DNA from: JTS-RE37 sp041744575
GTDB lineage: Bacteria > Bacteroidota > Bacteroidia > Flavobacteriales > Flavobacteriaceae
Direction of reading: 5' to 3'
Length of the DNA stretch: 64,000 bases
Assembly: GCA_041744575.1 (NCBI GenBank)
Contig: JBGTKP010000045.1
Span: forward strand, 76,336-140,335
The translations under genes and the position numbers were made by a program. Below the pieces are notes generated by a model. The model saw nothing but the letters and a program-made list of their open reading frames with translations. It was not told where the DNA came from and ran no database searches. Of this stretch, positions 27,751-37,676 are shown in pieces (positions within the stretch are counted from its first letter, which is position 1; each line of letters begins with the position of its first letter).

Positions 27751-28755
27751 ATGAGCTCCATATTTATCTCTTATCGACGAACCGACAACCCGGATGCGGC
27801 CGGCCGGGTTTACGACAGGCTCAAGTCACATTTCCATGAGGCCAATGTTTTCTTTGATATTGATTCCATACCTCCCGGAATAGATTTTCGAAACTATATC
27901 ACAGAGATCGTTTCAAAGTGTGATGTTTTAGTGGTAATTATTGGCGAAAAATGGTTAGCTGGCGATCTCAATGGAAAATCAAGGTTGGAAGATACCTCCG
28001 ATTTTGTTCGGATTGAAGTTGAAACCGCTTTGAAAAGGGGGATACCTGTGATTCCTGTTCCCGTGGGGAATGCAGCCCTCCCATCAGGAAAAGAGTTGCC
28101 CGTTGCTTTACAGGATTTATTGTTTCGCAATGCCGTCGAGGTAAAATCAGGAACCTCCTTTGAAGGCCATATGCAGCGGCTTATTCAGGGAATAGAATTG
28201 GCAACCAAAAAAAAGGAAAGGAAGAAGCCTCTTTTGAAATTTAGCTTAATAATTGCTGTTTCTTTTATTGCCGTTTTTATCATAGGCTATCTTGGGTTTT
28301 ACACTCCTAAAACTGCTTACAACACGGATGGCGATTACCAACCCATAAAAGATAATCCGGTTGTAGATTCGGAATCGGATATTTCGACAGTTACCTCGGA
28401 GGAGCCTTTGAAAGACCTTTATATCAATATCTCGCAGGGAGCACCCGATGTCGCCATGGGTGAAAGAGCTACTATCTATATCCAGCTCAAAGACCTTGAT
28501 GGTAAGGTTATCACTGATGCAACCGTACTTTTGGAATCAGGTGGCGGAAAATTTCTTGGATCTTATAGTACCAGCTTTGATCCCAACTCACGTCTTCATG
28601 GTCCTTACTCGGTTACCGGTAAAACGGATGCTGCAGGAGTTTACACTGCCTGGTGGGTTTGTAATCCTTGCGCTACTGGGTATGGGATGCAAGTTTCCGT
28701 ATCCAAGGAAGGCTATCAGGATCGTCAGGGCGAATTAACCGTTAAGATCCGCTGA
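27751..28755 (+). CDS. TIR domain protein with transmembrane helix and bacterial Ig-like domain
   Basis: A 334-residue protein: TIR domain at residues 3-147 (SSIFISYRRTDN, FDIDSIPPGIDF, FVRIEVETAL with Glu89), a transmembrane helix at about 161-184 preceded by a Lys/Arg-rich stop-transfer stretch, and at 228-334 an Ig-like beta sandwich (LYINISQGAPDVAMGERATIYIQL, ITDATVLLESGGGKF, TDAAGVYTAWWVC, VSVSKEGY) like invasin/Big-1 modules. The Cys pair in WWVCNPCATGY could form a disulfide outside. Topology: TIR inside, Ig outside, the same architecture as the divergent neighbour with a different sensor. It suggests paired surface-sensing TIR proteins. Confidence 0.86.
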   Translation: MSSIFISYRRTDNPDAAGRVYDRLKSHFHEANVFFDIDSIPPGIDFRNYITEIVSKCDVLVVIIGEKWLAGDLNGKSRLEDTSDFVRIEVETALKRGIPVIPVPVGNAALPSGKELPVALQDLLFRNAVEVKSGTSFEGHMQRLIQGIELATKKKERKKPLLKFSLIIAVSFIAVFIIGYLGFYTPKTAYNTDGDYQPIKDNPVVDSESDISTVTSEEPLKDLYINISQGAPDVAMGERATIYIQLKDLDGKVITDATVLLESGGGKFLGSYSTSFDPNSRLHGPYSVTGKTDAAGVYTAWWVCNPCATGYGMQVSVSKEGYQDRQGELTVKIR

Positions 28756-29048
28756 ATCTTTTTGCCTTAGAGTACTTCAGCTGGCCGTCTTCAAAAGTTG
28801 AGATAGCAGCCACGACATAGCTTATAATTTTGATGATATAACATGTCTATAATTGATCTAAAGTTTACCTGCAATCCATACGTATTTCAATGCCACTGAC
28901 ACACAATTACTTGCACGGTTTTAATAATACATATAATGTTGCCTGTTCAATCGATTGGTAGCGTGTAAGAAACTCTGGGTTTTACCGCTGTCTGAAGCAT
29001 TATTCTCTCCTTCTCAATGAAGGAAGGATTACCAAAATACCGACCCAC

Positions 29049-30860
29049 ATGGCAGAAAATGAGTATTGGGCAGACCGGGGATATCCCTGGGAACACGATC
29101 CCGGCCCTCCGAAGAACATGCGTTGGGCACGGCTCTTTTCGCAAACTCCGAACTATCGTGGTCTGGCAGAGACGTACATGGGAAAACCAAAATTCCGGTG
29201 GCATTTCGGCCCAATGTATTACCGGGGGAGATTGAAAAAAAATCAGGTGAAAGTGCTGGTGATCGGACAAGAAGGTGCCATGGATGAAAGTCTGGCACAT
29301 CGTGCCTTTGTGGGCAGTAGCGGCGGTCGTATGCAATACATACTCAATTACCTTGGTATCGATTACAGTTATCTGTTTCTGAACACTTTTTTATATCCAA
29401 TAAATGGTCAGTATTCCGAACGAAAGATAAAGATCCTGGGACAGCATCAAGCATCTCCCATCGTCAGGCAAAGGACACAAATTCTAAACTACGTGCGAGA
29501 AAACAATGACCTGCGTCTGATTATCGCTGTCGGGACGGCGGCGAAAGAGACCATTTGTACCTGGATTGAGCAGTTGGGTGGCCAATGTCCCGAAGGAAGT
29601 GTAAACTTTAATACGGCAGATACCCATCTGATCGCCCCAAAAGCCAGGGTCATTGGTCTGATACATCCTGGCGCCCTCCATCAATCCAATATGAATGACC
29701 GTGTACTTGAGGATTATCGGCAGGCCATGATGCAAATAGGCGACTGGACAAATCAGGACCCGGAATGGTTGCCATGCGATCCGGGAATGGAGCGGGATTT
29801 TTCTCTGATGTATGAAATTCTTAAAAGGCCAATTCCTTTTCGAGATCTGCCGCTGGGTATCAGCTGGAGATTAGGAAACGGGACCTCTGCAGGACGCAGA
29901 ATGGATGAGCAACGTACTATTGAACTATCAGCCGAGATACCCTCCGGGGGGCGACATGAAACATTTTACAGTGGCCTTGCCTTGGGAAATATGGAAGGAT
30001 ATCACCAGGGGGAAGGTGATGTTCCCTATGAATCGCCGGTTCATGATTATAACGCTTACGACACCGGCCCCCCGGATGCCTTTATTAAATTGATGTTGGG
30101 AGGATATCCGGGAAAAGAATGGCCGGATTTCCAACCACTCGGTTCAGAAGTGCATCCTTCTCTCGGGGGCATGCCATTATTTCGTGGCAGACCGGATCAA
30201 ACCACGATGCTGGTGTTGGCCGACCCGCAGTCCGTGGATGACCTGTTTTGTATGAGAGCCCTTTGTGGCAATAGCGGACAGCATTTCCAGGCTTTTCTTG
30301 AAGCAGCTGGCATCAGCTCGAAATACTGCATTATCAGAAGCCTGCCGGTGGATATCACCGGAATGTCTTTGGGAAGTCGGATGAATTTGATACGGGATCC
30401 CCAATTGCAAAAAGTATACAGGTCTATTCTTCAAAAAGTACTGGACTACGATGATAGTTCCGTCATTTTACTTATGGGTACTTTGGCACAGCAACTTTGG
30501 AAATTGACAGGAATCGAATCGGATCTTCCCGTGCTTCCGCTTAAGAATTTCTCACAAAACAATTGGTTGTCAGATTGGCAGGCGGTACTCCTGCAACTTT
30601 CTTCCCTGGATTATCCAAAGGATATACCGGCAAGTTTTGATTATGACGGACACCGCTCCCAAATTCCCCGTTTTGACCTGCCATATGGCTTCCTGAAATG
30701 GCAGGGAACCAGCGGCGACCGTGCCAAAAGGGCCAGGCGGGCAAATGGAGAATGGTCGCCCTACTACTACAAATGGTTCACCCCGAACTGGGTTTTTAAG
30801 AGTGCAGCCGGACCTCTCTCCTCTGAGGAATTGGAGTTATTAACGCAATTACCGGCCTGA
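29049..30860 (+). CDS. Tandem uracil-DNA-glycosylase-superfamily-like protein
   Basis: A 603-residue protein with two copies of a fold resembling the UDG superfamily. Copy 1 (about 65-230): strand VLVIGQEGAMDESLAHRAFVG in the place of the GQDP water-activating motif (residues 71-90), then SSGGRMQYILNYLGI and the late HPG motif LIHPGALHQS (His206). Copy 2 (about 380-545): MLVLADPQSVDDLFCMRALCGNSGQHFQAFL, with DPQ replacing the catalytic loop and no clear HPS motif. Between them is a region of about 150 residues. Start chosen at 29049; an in-frame upstream start was not supported. The amidohydrolase-S41 gene starts 2 bases after it, so the two products probably function together. Confidence 0.6.
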   Translation: MAENEYWADRGYPWEHDPGPPKNMRWARLFSQTPNYRGLAETYMGKPKFRWHFGPMYYRGRLKKNQVKVLVIGQEGAMDESLAHRAFVGSSGGRMQYILNYLGIDYSYLFLNTFLYPINGQYSERKIKILGQHQASPIVRQRTQILNYVRENNDLRLIIAVGTAAKETICTWIEQLGGQCPEGSVNFNTADTHLIAPKARVIGLIHPGALHQSNMNDRVLEDYRQAMMQIGDWTNQDPEWLPCDPGMERDFSLMYEILKRPIPFRDLPLGISWRLGNGTSAGRRMDEQRTIELSAEIPSGGRHETFYSGLALGNMEGYHQGEGDVPYESPVHDYNAYDTGPPDAFIKLMLGGYPGKEWPDFQPLGSEVHPSLGGMPLFRGRPDQTTMLVLADPQSVDDLFCMRALCGNSGQHFQAFLEAAGISSKYCIIRSLPVDITGMSLGSRMNLIRDPQLQKVYRSILQKVLDYDDSSVILLMGTLAQQLWKLTGIESDLPVLPLKNFSQNNWLSDWQAVLLQLSSLDYPKDIPASFDYDGHRSQIPRFDLPYGFLKWQGTSGDRAKRARRANGEWSPYYYKWFTPNWVFKSAAGPLSSEELELLTQLPA

Positions 30861-30862
30861 CC

Positions 30863-33800
30863 ATGACAGCAAAAATAAAACTAGGGCCTGAAACTCAGTA
30901 TGCCGTACGTGGCAAGGTGGTCACTTTCAATGAAAGTTCTGAAATTATTGATGACGGTGTTTTATATATCAGGAAGGATAGAATTATTGCCGTTACCCCT
31001 TATAAGGATGCAGCCCCTGAAGGCTTTATTAAATCCGAGGCCATTCAGTGTGGCGGTACCATCTATCCGGGAATGATCGAACTTCACAACCACCTGAGTT
31101 ATAATATCATCCCCCTTTGGGACGTTCCGAAGGCCTATGGTCACCGAGGGCAATGGGGTTCCGGTGACCTGTATAGAAAGATGATCACCGGACCCCTGAA
31201 TGTGCTGGGGCATATCGATGGTTATTTGCAGGCCATTGTGCGGTTTGTGGAGTGCAGGTTGCTTTTTTCCGGGGTCACGACTTCACAGGGCATTACCCTG
31301 GCAAGCCATGGGGGGATCACGAAATTGTATAAAGGTATTATTCGAAATGTAGAACAGACGGGGGATAAGGATCTGCCCTCTGCAGACACTAAAATAGCTG
31401 ATATTGACGATGCCAAAAAGTTATTGGGGCATCTGGAAAGGAGCAGTTGTTATTTGCTCCACCTTGCTGAAGGAACACAGGAAAAAGCCAACAAACACTT
31501 CAGGGCGCTGCAACTGCCGAATTCGATAAGTTATGCCATTACTGATTCCCTAGTGGGGATACATTCAGTAGGTCTTTTTTCTGATGATTTCAGGATATTG
31601 GGTCAGCAAAAAGGTGGAATGGTATGGTCGCCCATGTCAAACCTGTTGCTCTACGGCGTAACAGCCGATATTGCCGCTGCTCGTCAACACGGGGTACTTA
31701 TTGGCCTGGGATCAGACTGGACACCGAGTGGAAGTAAGAATCTGCTGGAAGAACTCAAAGTGGCCAAACTCGTCAGCGATCAGAAGGGCGGAGTATTTAA
31801 GGATGAGGAATTATGTCGGATGACCAATACCAATGCGGCCCGCATGCTGAAATGGCAGGATCATCTGGGTACTTTGGCCGCGAGGAAGAAAGCAGATTTT
31901 CTCGTTTTGTCGGGAAAGGGAGATGAGGAATATACCCGGCTGGTTGAAGCACGCGAATCGGGTGTCACCTGGACGGTAATTGACGGGGTGCCACGTTGTG
32001 GGTTAAAACGGCTTATGGAAAAGTTCGAACTTGATCTGGAAGAGGTGCGTCTGGGTTCGGTCAAGCGTTACCTCTATCTGACCGAATCATCAGAGGATAA
32101 CCCCATAGAAGTCAATCTCAAGTTTGAAAAAGCTCGTGAAATATTGGAAAAAGGAATGAGAAACCTGCCCTCTTTAACGCGACAGTTAGAGGAGAATGGT
32201 TCGCTTGGCATCTTCGGAGGCGCGGCATCTGCCGATGGCAGTGGGTCCCTCTGGTTTATAGATCCGGAACATGAAGACCATGGCCATAGACATCATATTC
32301 CGATTCAGGGGATTGATTCTGCAGGGATTGTCTTTGAATCCGCAACCCCATTGTCTCAGTTGATTGTAGAACCGCGGACCCTTGATAAAGCGACGGTATT
32401 GGAGGATTCCGGACATTTTAAAAAGTTGGCCGTACAGCGTAACCTGCCCGATTATGTCAAAACAAGACTGCCAGCCTATTACGGCCAGAAGATCAGCATC
32501 AGCGATGCCATACGTGAAAAGGCCAATCCAGGATTTGAAACAGGCTCACAATTTGATTATGTAGTGACTTTGGCTACGTTTAGAAAGACCCAGGGATATA
32601 TGGATATGGGAGATAAACTCAACGTGATCGATCAGGCCATTCGGGTACTTCAAATGGCCTATGTTCACCTGGCCCAGAAGTCGGCACTTTATGCAGCCAA
32701 TCCCGTGCTGCGCTTACAGGTGATTAAACAGGAACTCCAGGCAGGATTATACAGGAATGATGGAGAACTTGATTTTCACGAGCGGATTATTGATGTATTC
32801 AATTCGATTCGTGATCTGCATACCATGTATCAACTCCCAATGCCCTATAAGGATAAAGTCGCCTTTCTTCCTTTTTTTGTGGAACAATATCATGATGAAG
32901 AAGGACCGCGATTTATTGTTTCCAAAGTCCTGGGGAAACCTGAGCTTCCTTTCAAGCCCGGAGTTTTTATTACCCATTGGAATGGAGCTTCAATTGAAAA
33001 AGCCATTTTAAACAATGCCAAAAAGCATGCGGGAAGCAATGACGAAGCCCGTTTTGCACGTGGATTGGATAGCCTGACTTTTCGTCCCCTGGCAGTAATG
33101 TTGCCCCCGGGGGAGGATTGGGTTTCCGTGCGATATCTGGATGGTAAGGGTAGGGCTCACAACCGCAAATTCGACTGGTATGTGGGATCTGTCCATTCCG
33201 GTATCTGGAACAACCTGGAGAATGAACAGGCGATATCAAAACTGAGCTCCTGCGCCGGATACGACTATACCACCGAATTGGTGCATAAGACCAAATTGCA
33301 TTTTTTTGCGCCTGATGTTGCCCAAAAAGTCTTTCAGGCTGATAAGAAAGCGCTGCAAAATGGAGAAACTCAGGAGGCTGATGAATTTGCAGCCCATTTT
33401 AAAACGATGCGACCTGCGGAGGATATCGGTTATATCCGGATCTATAGCTTTAATACTACCCGTCCCAAAGATTTTGCCAAACATTTTAAGCACTTACTGG
33501 CATCTTTCAGGACGGACAAAGTCATCATAGATATTCGCAATAATGGGGGTGGCCATATCTGGGCGTCGGAATTCGTTTTACAAACCCTTAAAAAAAAGCC
33601 TATTACCCCGCAAAATGCACAGTTCATCAATTCTGAAGTAACCGAAACCATTTGCCGCATCCATTCGCCATCGGCGGTTTTAAAAGAATTGGATTTAGGC
33701 AGTTGGTATGCAACATTGCCCAACATTCGTCATACGGGAACCGCTTTTTCCATTGAGTATCCCATTACCCCTTTTAAAGAATTTAAGACCTTAAAAGCGG

Positions 33801-34192
33801 ATCGGAATTATAAGGCCGTCCTTATCACGGATGCGCTTTGTTACAGTGCCAGTGATATTTTTGCCGCTGGTTTCCAGGATGAAAACATAGGGAGGATCCT
33901 GGGAGTTCATAAAAATACAGGCGCAGGTGGGGCCAATGTCTGGACCCATTCCCTGCTCCACCACCTGACCAAGGACGAAACAGGCCAGTCCCATTTTTTC
34001 CGGCCTTTGGAATATGGTGCAGACATCAGGGTGGCGATCCGCCGAACATTGAGAAACGGGGTCAATCGCGGCGTACCGTTGGAAGATCTGGGAATTGTTC
34101 CTGATGAATTATGCCACCTCACCAGGAATGATCTGCTTTATAAAAACCGAGATCTTATGGCCAAAGCAATAGACATGGTCAATAAGCTTTAG
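30863..34192 (+). CDS. Amidohydrolase fused to S41-family serine protease
   Basis: A 1109-residue fusion. Residues 10-390: an amidohydrolase barrel (ATZ/TRZ-like) with HNH metal ligands (ELHNH, His75 and His77), HLAEGTQE and the late Asp in IGLGSDWTPSGSKN. Residues 400-760 include a poorly recognised linker region. Residues about 820-1105: a C-terminal protease/tail-specific (S41) domain with VIIDIRNNGGGHIW and catalytic CYSASDIFAAGFQD (Ser995), Lys expected nearby. No signal peptide. An S41 module fused to a metallohydrolase in one cytosolic chain is not usual. It follows the tandem UDG-like gene by 2 bases. It may cleave peptide bonds after hydrolysing a modified substrate; not determined. 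Confidence 0.82.
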   Translation: MTAKIKLGPETQYAVRGKVVTFNESSEIIDDGVLYIRKDRIIAVTPYKDAAPEGFIKSEAIQCGGTIYPGMIELHNHLSYNIIPLWDVPKAYGHRGQWGSGDLYRKMITGPLNVLGHIDGYLQAIVRFVECRLLFSGVTTSQGITLASHGGITKLYKGIIRNVEQTGDKDLPSADTKIADIDDAKKLLGHLERSSCYLLHLAEGTQEKANKHFRALQLPNSISYAITDSLVGIHSVGLFSDDFRILGQQKGGMVWSPMSNLLLYGVTADIAAARQHGVLIGLGSDWTPSGSKNLLEELKVAKLVSDQKGGVFKDEELCRMTNTNAARMLKWQDHLGTLAARKKADFLVLSGKGDEEYTRLVEARESGVTWTVIDGVPRCGLKRLMEKFELDLEEVRLGSVKRYLYLTESSEDNPIEVNLKFEKAREILEKGMRNLPSLTRQLEENGSLGIFGGAASADGSGSLWFIDPEHEDHGHRHHIPIQGIDSAGIVFESATPLSQLIVEPRTLDKATVLEDSGHFKKLAVQRNLPDYVKTRLPAYYGQKISISDAIREKANPGFETGSQFDYVVTLATFRKTQGYMDMGDKLNVIDQAIRVLQMAYVHLAQKSALYAANPVLRLQVIKQELQAGLYRNDGELDFHERIIDVFNSIRDLHTMYQLPMPYKDKVAFLPFFVEQYHDEEGPRFIVSKVLGKPELPFKPGVFITHWNGASIEKAILNNAKKHAGSNDEARFARGLDSLTFRPLAVMLPPGEDWVSVRYLDGKGRAHNRKFDWYVGSVHSGIWNNLENEQAISKLSSCAGYDYTTELVHKTKLHFFAPDVAQKVFQADKKALQNGETQEADEFAAHFKTMRPAEDIGYIRIYSFNTTRPKDFAKHFKHLLASFRTDKVIIDIRNNGGGHIWASEFVLQTLKKKPITPQNAQFINSEVTETICRIHSPSAVLKELDLGSWYATLPNIRHTGTAFSIEYPITPFKEFKTLKADRNYKAVLITDALCYSASDIFAAGFQDENIGRILGVHKNTGAGGANVWTHSLLHHLTKDETGQSHFFRPLEYGADIRVAIRRTLRNGVNRGVPLEDLGIVPDELCHLTRNDLLYKNRDLMAKAIDMVNKL

Positions 34193-34454
34193 TCTCTTTT
34201 CAATGCTTGTAATATTACAGGATTTTGGTTTGGGACAAGACAGGGAAACCGGCAGTACTTCCAAATTCTGAATTTGAATAGGAGGGTAACGTACGATTTT
34301 CTGACCTGTTTTTTATAGAGGGTTCTCCAGATATTTTCAGGCGGTTGTGCCCAATAATTCTGATAAAGGGCACGACAAAGTTGAGTATATTTAAAGGTGC
34401 GGGTAATGGAGCCCGAAAAGGACTGACTACCATCCATCTAAATATTAAATTTAA

Positions 34455-35239
34455 ATGGCAATATCTAAATCGATTGTGCTCATTCACGGAAATTTTGTGA
34501 ATGACAAAAGCTGGGCGGAATGGAAGTTCTGTCTGGAACGAAAAGGATATAATGTATATGCACCGGCCAACCCGGGTCATGAAGGTCATCCTGCAGAACG
34601 GAGAGCAAAAGTCCACCCTCATCTCGTCAGAACGGGGTTTACAGATGTAGTTCACAATATTGTAAAATTAATAGATGCACTCCCCGAAAAACCATTGGCA
34701 ATTGGCCACTCTATGGCAGGGATGGCGACATTGAAATTGTTGGAAATGGGAAAAGCCGCCGCCGGAGTAAGCATCGACGGTGCCCCGCCGAAGAATGGTT
34801 TTTCACCCTTTCAAACGCTAAAAACTGTTCTGCCGGCCCTCGGATTTTTTTCTTTTGACAAGTATTATAAGGGGAGTCGTAAATGGTATGACTATGCATT
34901 TTTCAATACCCTGGCAGATGCAGAAAAGGAAAAGGCCTTCGAAAAATACGCCGTACCCGAAAGCTATAAGGTCAGTCAGCAATTGGTAATGAATTCCTTT
35001 TCAAATATTGATTTCAGCAAACCTCATGCCCGAATTTTGTTTATAGGTGGTGGCAGCGATCATATTTTCCCTCCCAAACTTACCAAAACGATAGCCGGCA
35101 GGATAAGGATGTTAACAGCAAAGTCGATTTAAAAATATTTGAAGGTAAAAGCCATTTTCTATGCGGGGAACCGGGTTGGGAAAAGATCGCTGATTTTATT
35201 TTGGATTGGTATGAAAATCAGTCTCATGCGGATAAATAA
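34455..35239 (+). pseudogene. Alpha/beta hydrolase, frameshifted near the C-terminus
   Basis: The 225-residue frame from 34455 to 35132 holds strand VLIHGNFVNDKSW, the nucleophile elbow GHSMAG (Ser95) and the acid segment GGGSDHIFPP. The expected catalytic His is missing from this frame. In the neighbouring frame, the sequence from about 35080 reads SKVDLKIFEGKSHFLCGEPGWEK and continues to the stop at 35237-35239, giving exactly the His-bearing terminal helix of such hydrolases. So one base has probably been lost (or a base-calling error occurred) between about 35085 and 35115. If real, the enzyme is inactive. The family resembles small esterases/haloalkane-like hydrolases of the same island. 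Confidence 0.78.
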
Positions 35240-35434
35240 AATTACAAGGCACATTCTTATATTTTTTCCTTGGTAGCGCGCTGAGGCATTTGTTTCATCA
35301 GATGTTGAACCAATCATATTCACAGGACAATATGTGTTCCGAAATCAAAATTCAGATGCCTTGTCATATTAAATTTTGTAACAATCAATACCGAGCGCCA
35401 GTTTTACTGTTACTTGGAATAAACTTTCTTTAGC

Positions 35435-36487
35435 ATGCAGGAAAGTGACGTCAAACCGGCCATTTACATCTCCTATGCCTGGGGTTCCGCAAGCGAGGCG
35501 ATAGCCGAATCAATAGAAGAAGAGTTCAGAAAAAGGGGCCTCCATATTATCAGGGACAAAAACGATCTTGGATACAAAGGCAAGATCAAAGATTTTATGG
35601 AGCAGATCGGCCGCGGCAAATACGTGATCCTTATTATCAGCAATAAGTACCTGCACTCGGAAAATTGTATGTTCGAACTTTTACAGATTTTCAGGAACGA
35701 GGATTTTTACGAACGTATTTTTCCGGTGGTATTGGATGAGGTGAGAATCGCCAAAGCCACGGACAGGCTTGAACTGATGAAGTATTGGGAAAATGAGGCG
35801 GCCAATCTGGATAAAAAGATCAGGGAGTTAAAAGAACTTTCTAATATTCAAGGGGTAACAGATGATCTCAACCTCTATACCGAGATCAGAAACAACATGG
35901 CGAGGCTTACCAATATTTTAAAGGACATCAATACCCTGAATACAGACCGTCATATAAAGTCTGATTTCCAACAACTGTTTAGCTTAATACAAAGTAAGGT
36001 CCGGGCTGACAGTGGAGGTAAAACCAGAAAGAAGGTAATTAAATATATTGCCCTGGCAATAGTAATAATTTTATTCCTTGCAGGCATATTTAAGGTAGTT
36101 GACTATGGGATTCATTTGCAGGACAAGTCGGTCTATAATGACAGTAATGCTGCTGCCGGAACAAAGTACGATTCGCTTCAGATCTTAGAAGAAGCGTCAA
36201 AAAAGGATTCCGTCAAAAAAGAAGTGGTTGCAAAGGAAAAAGTCGATTTCGGGCCCTCCGAAGTGTGGTATATTGTGGAGTTAATTGTACCTTCGGGTAT
36301 GGCCCAAACGGACGTATTCGTGGATAAAAAACAGGCTGAGGTAGTAGAAAGAAGCCTTATATCAATAAAAGTACGGGTCAGGAAAAAAAACGGCAGCCAC
36401 CATTTTGAAATTTCGGACGGTGCGGAGACTTGTTTCACCGATAGAATGATTTCAAACAACAACGAGCGATTGACCCTATGCGACTAA
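35435..36487 (+). CDS. TIR domain protein with transmembrane helix and extracytoplasmic tail
   Basis: A 350-residue protein, divergent TIR fold at residues 8-180 (PAIYISYAWGSASE, HIIRDKNDLGY, SENCMFELLQI with Glu81, the TIR NADase position). The helical stretch 110-195 is unusually long. A transmembrane helix is at about 201-224. The tail has a Ser/Lys/Glu-rich linker and a final beta-rich module (WYIVELIVPSGMAQTDVFVDKKQAEV ... VRKKNGSHHFEISDG), PEGA-like, probably outside. It is the fifth TIR of the island, and the CsgG-like gene starts 127 bases downstream. Confidence 0.78.
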   Translation: MQESDVKPAIYISYAWGSASEAIAESIEEEFRKRGLHIIRDKNDLGYKGKIKDFMEQIGRGKYVILIISNKYLHSENCMFELLQIFRNEDFYERIFPVVLDEVRIAKATDRLELMKYWENEAANLDKKIRELKELSNIQGVTDDLNLYTEIRNNMARLTNILKDINTLNTDRHIKSDFQQLFSLIQSKVRADSGGKTRKKVIKYIALAIVIILFLAGIFKVVDYGIHLQDKSVYNDSNAAAGTKYDSLQILEEASKKDSVKKEVVAKEKVDFGPSEVWYIVELIVPSGMAQTDVFVDKKQAEVVERSLISIKVRVRKKNGSHHFEISDGAETCFTDRMISNNNERLTLCD

Positions 36488-36614
36488 AGTAGCGGTAGAT
36501 CCGCACTTTACATTTTGTTCCCCCATGACATTTTAAAACCGGAATTGCCTCTGGTCGGAAGACCCTGAGGTAAACTGCACTCGATTCGGAAGTGTTTTTT
36601 GGAGATGTAACCCA

Positions 36615-37640
36615 ATGATTCAATTTGATAATTGTATGCAATTTTTAATAGTCCTCCTGCTTGGTATATCACCTTATAGTGGGCATTCTTTGGCAACTCC
36701 TGCAGCCGATAACGACTCCGTGGTGTATGTATGGGATTTTAGTGTTAGTGATCCCACACTGAAAACAGTAGCCGGCATGCTTACGAATGATTTTGAGACG
36801 GAATTAATTAATTCGGGACTGTATACTGTGCTTGAACGCAGGCGGTTTAACCGTGTTTTGGCGCAACAGGACCTTCAGGATAAAATAGCGGAAATACAAA
36901 ATTTGCCTGCTGTTTCAATGGATAGCCTTAAGGCCATCAGGGCAGGGGTAGTCATTTTTGGGGAAGTAAAGGATGATATTGACAGTGGCGTGTATGAAGT
37001 CACTGTAATTTTCCAAAAATTAAACGAAGTGATTTTGAGAAAAGGCAGTATCCTTATTGGACGGGGCCTGATCGCAGATAATCAAACAAGGAAAAAGTTC
37101 ATGAAAGATCTGGTGGAGCAGGTACATTCCAAAGAACGTATGGCCGCAAAAAAGGAACAGTATGATCTGGTATCAAAAATTTTGGCCGCCTATATGTTAA
37201 GGGTCAAAGATGTTCAGAAGGATTTTCAGGACATCGCACGCTTTGCTCTTAAGGATCAGGCTTACTTTAATGAACTGGCTGAGACGATATTTGCGTACAA
37301 CGACATTTTTAGTGATATCAATGATAACAGGGGTCAATATCAAATGGATTTCAATAAGGAATGGAAGGAGCCTGCAGGGCCGGAATTGGAGGAGATCTTT
37401 CAGGGTATTTTGGATAACATTCACAAAACCTACATCCTGAAACTGGATAAAGTAAAAACGGCCATATGGGATTACAGCGAAAGCAAAGCCGGCCAAAGTG
37501 AAAAGAAAAAAATGAAGGACAAGATCATTTCAGACGTGAGGGAAACCACCGATGACCTGAAAAGACAGCTGGATGTGATGGACTTGAAAATAAATATATT
37601 TCTCGCTCACCTTAAGGATAAAATGAGGGAGCAGGACTGA
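36615..37640 (+). CDS. CsgG-like N-domain exported protein
   Basis: A 341-residue protein with a signal sequence (start at 36615, or better at Met8, 36636; hydrophobic IVLLLGISPYSG). The mature N-terminus (residues 35-125) fits the CsgG/LpoB-like alpha+beta fold: VVYVWDFSVSD, LTNDFETELINSGLYTVLERRRFNRVL, GVVIFGEV. The C-terminal half is purely helical (about 190-335, coiled coil). CsgG-like domains occur in outer-membrane secretion pores and in periplasmic regulators. Here it is next to a TIR protein with an external tail, suggesting a periplasmic partner. The fit to CsgG is by pattern only. Confidence 0.6.
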   Translation: MIQFDNCMQFLIVLLLGISPYSGHSLATPAADNDSVVYVWDFSVSDPTLKTVAGMLTNDFETELINSGLYTVLERRRFNRVLAQQDLQDKIAEIQNLPAVSMDSLKAIRAGVVIFGEVKDDIDSGVYEVTVIFQKLNEVILRKGSILIGRGLIADNQTRKKFMKDLVEQVHSKERMAAKKEQYDLVSKILAAYMLRVKDVQKDFQDIARFALKDQAYFNELAETIFAYNDIFSDINDNRGQYQMDFNKEWKEPAGPELEEIFQGILDNIHKTYILKLDKVKTAIWDYSESKAGQSEKKKMKDKIISDVRETTDDLKRQLDVMDLKINIFLAHLKDKMREQD

Positions 37641-37676
37641 ACGCAGATACCCATTTTTAACTTAAAACGACTACTA

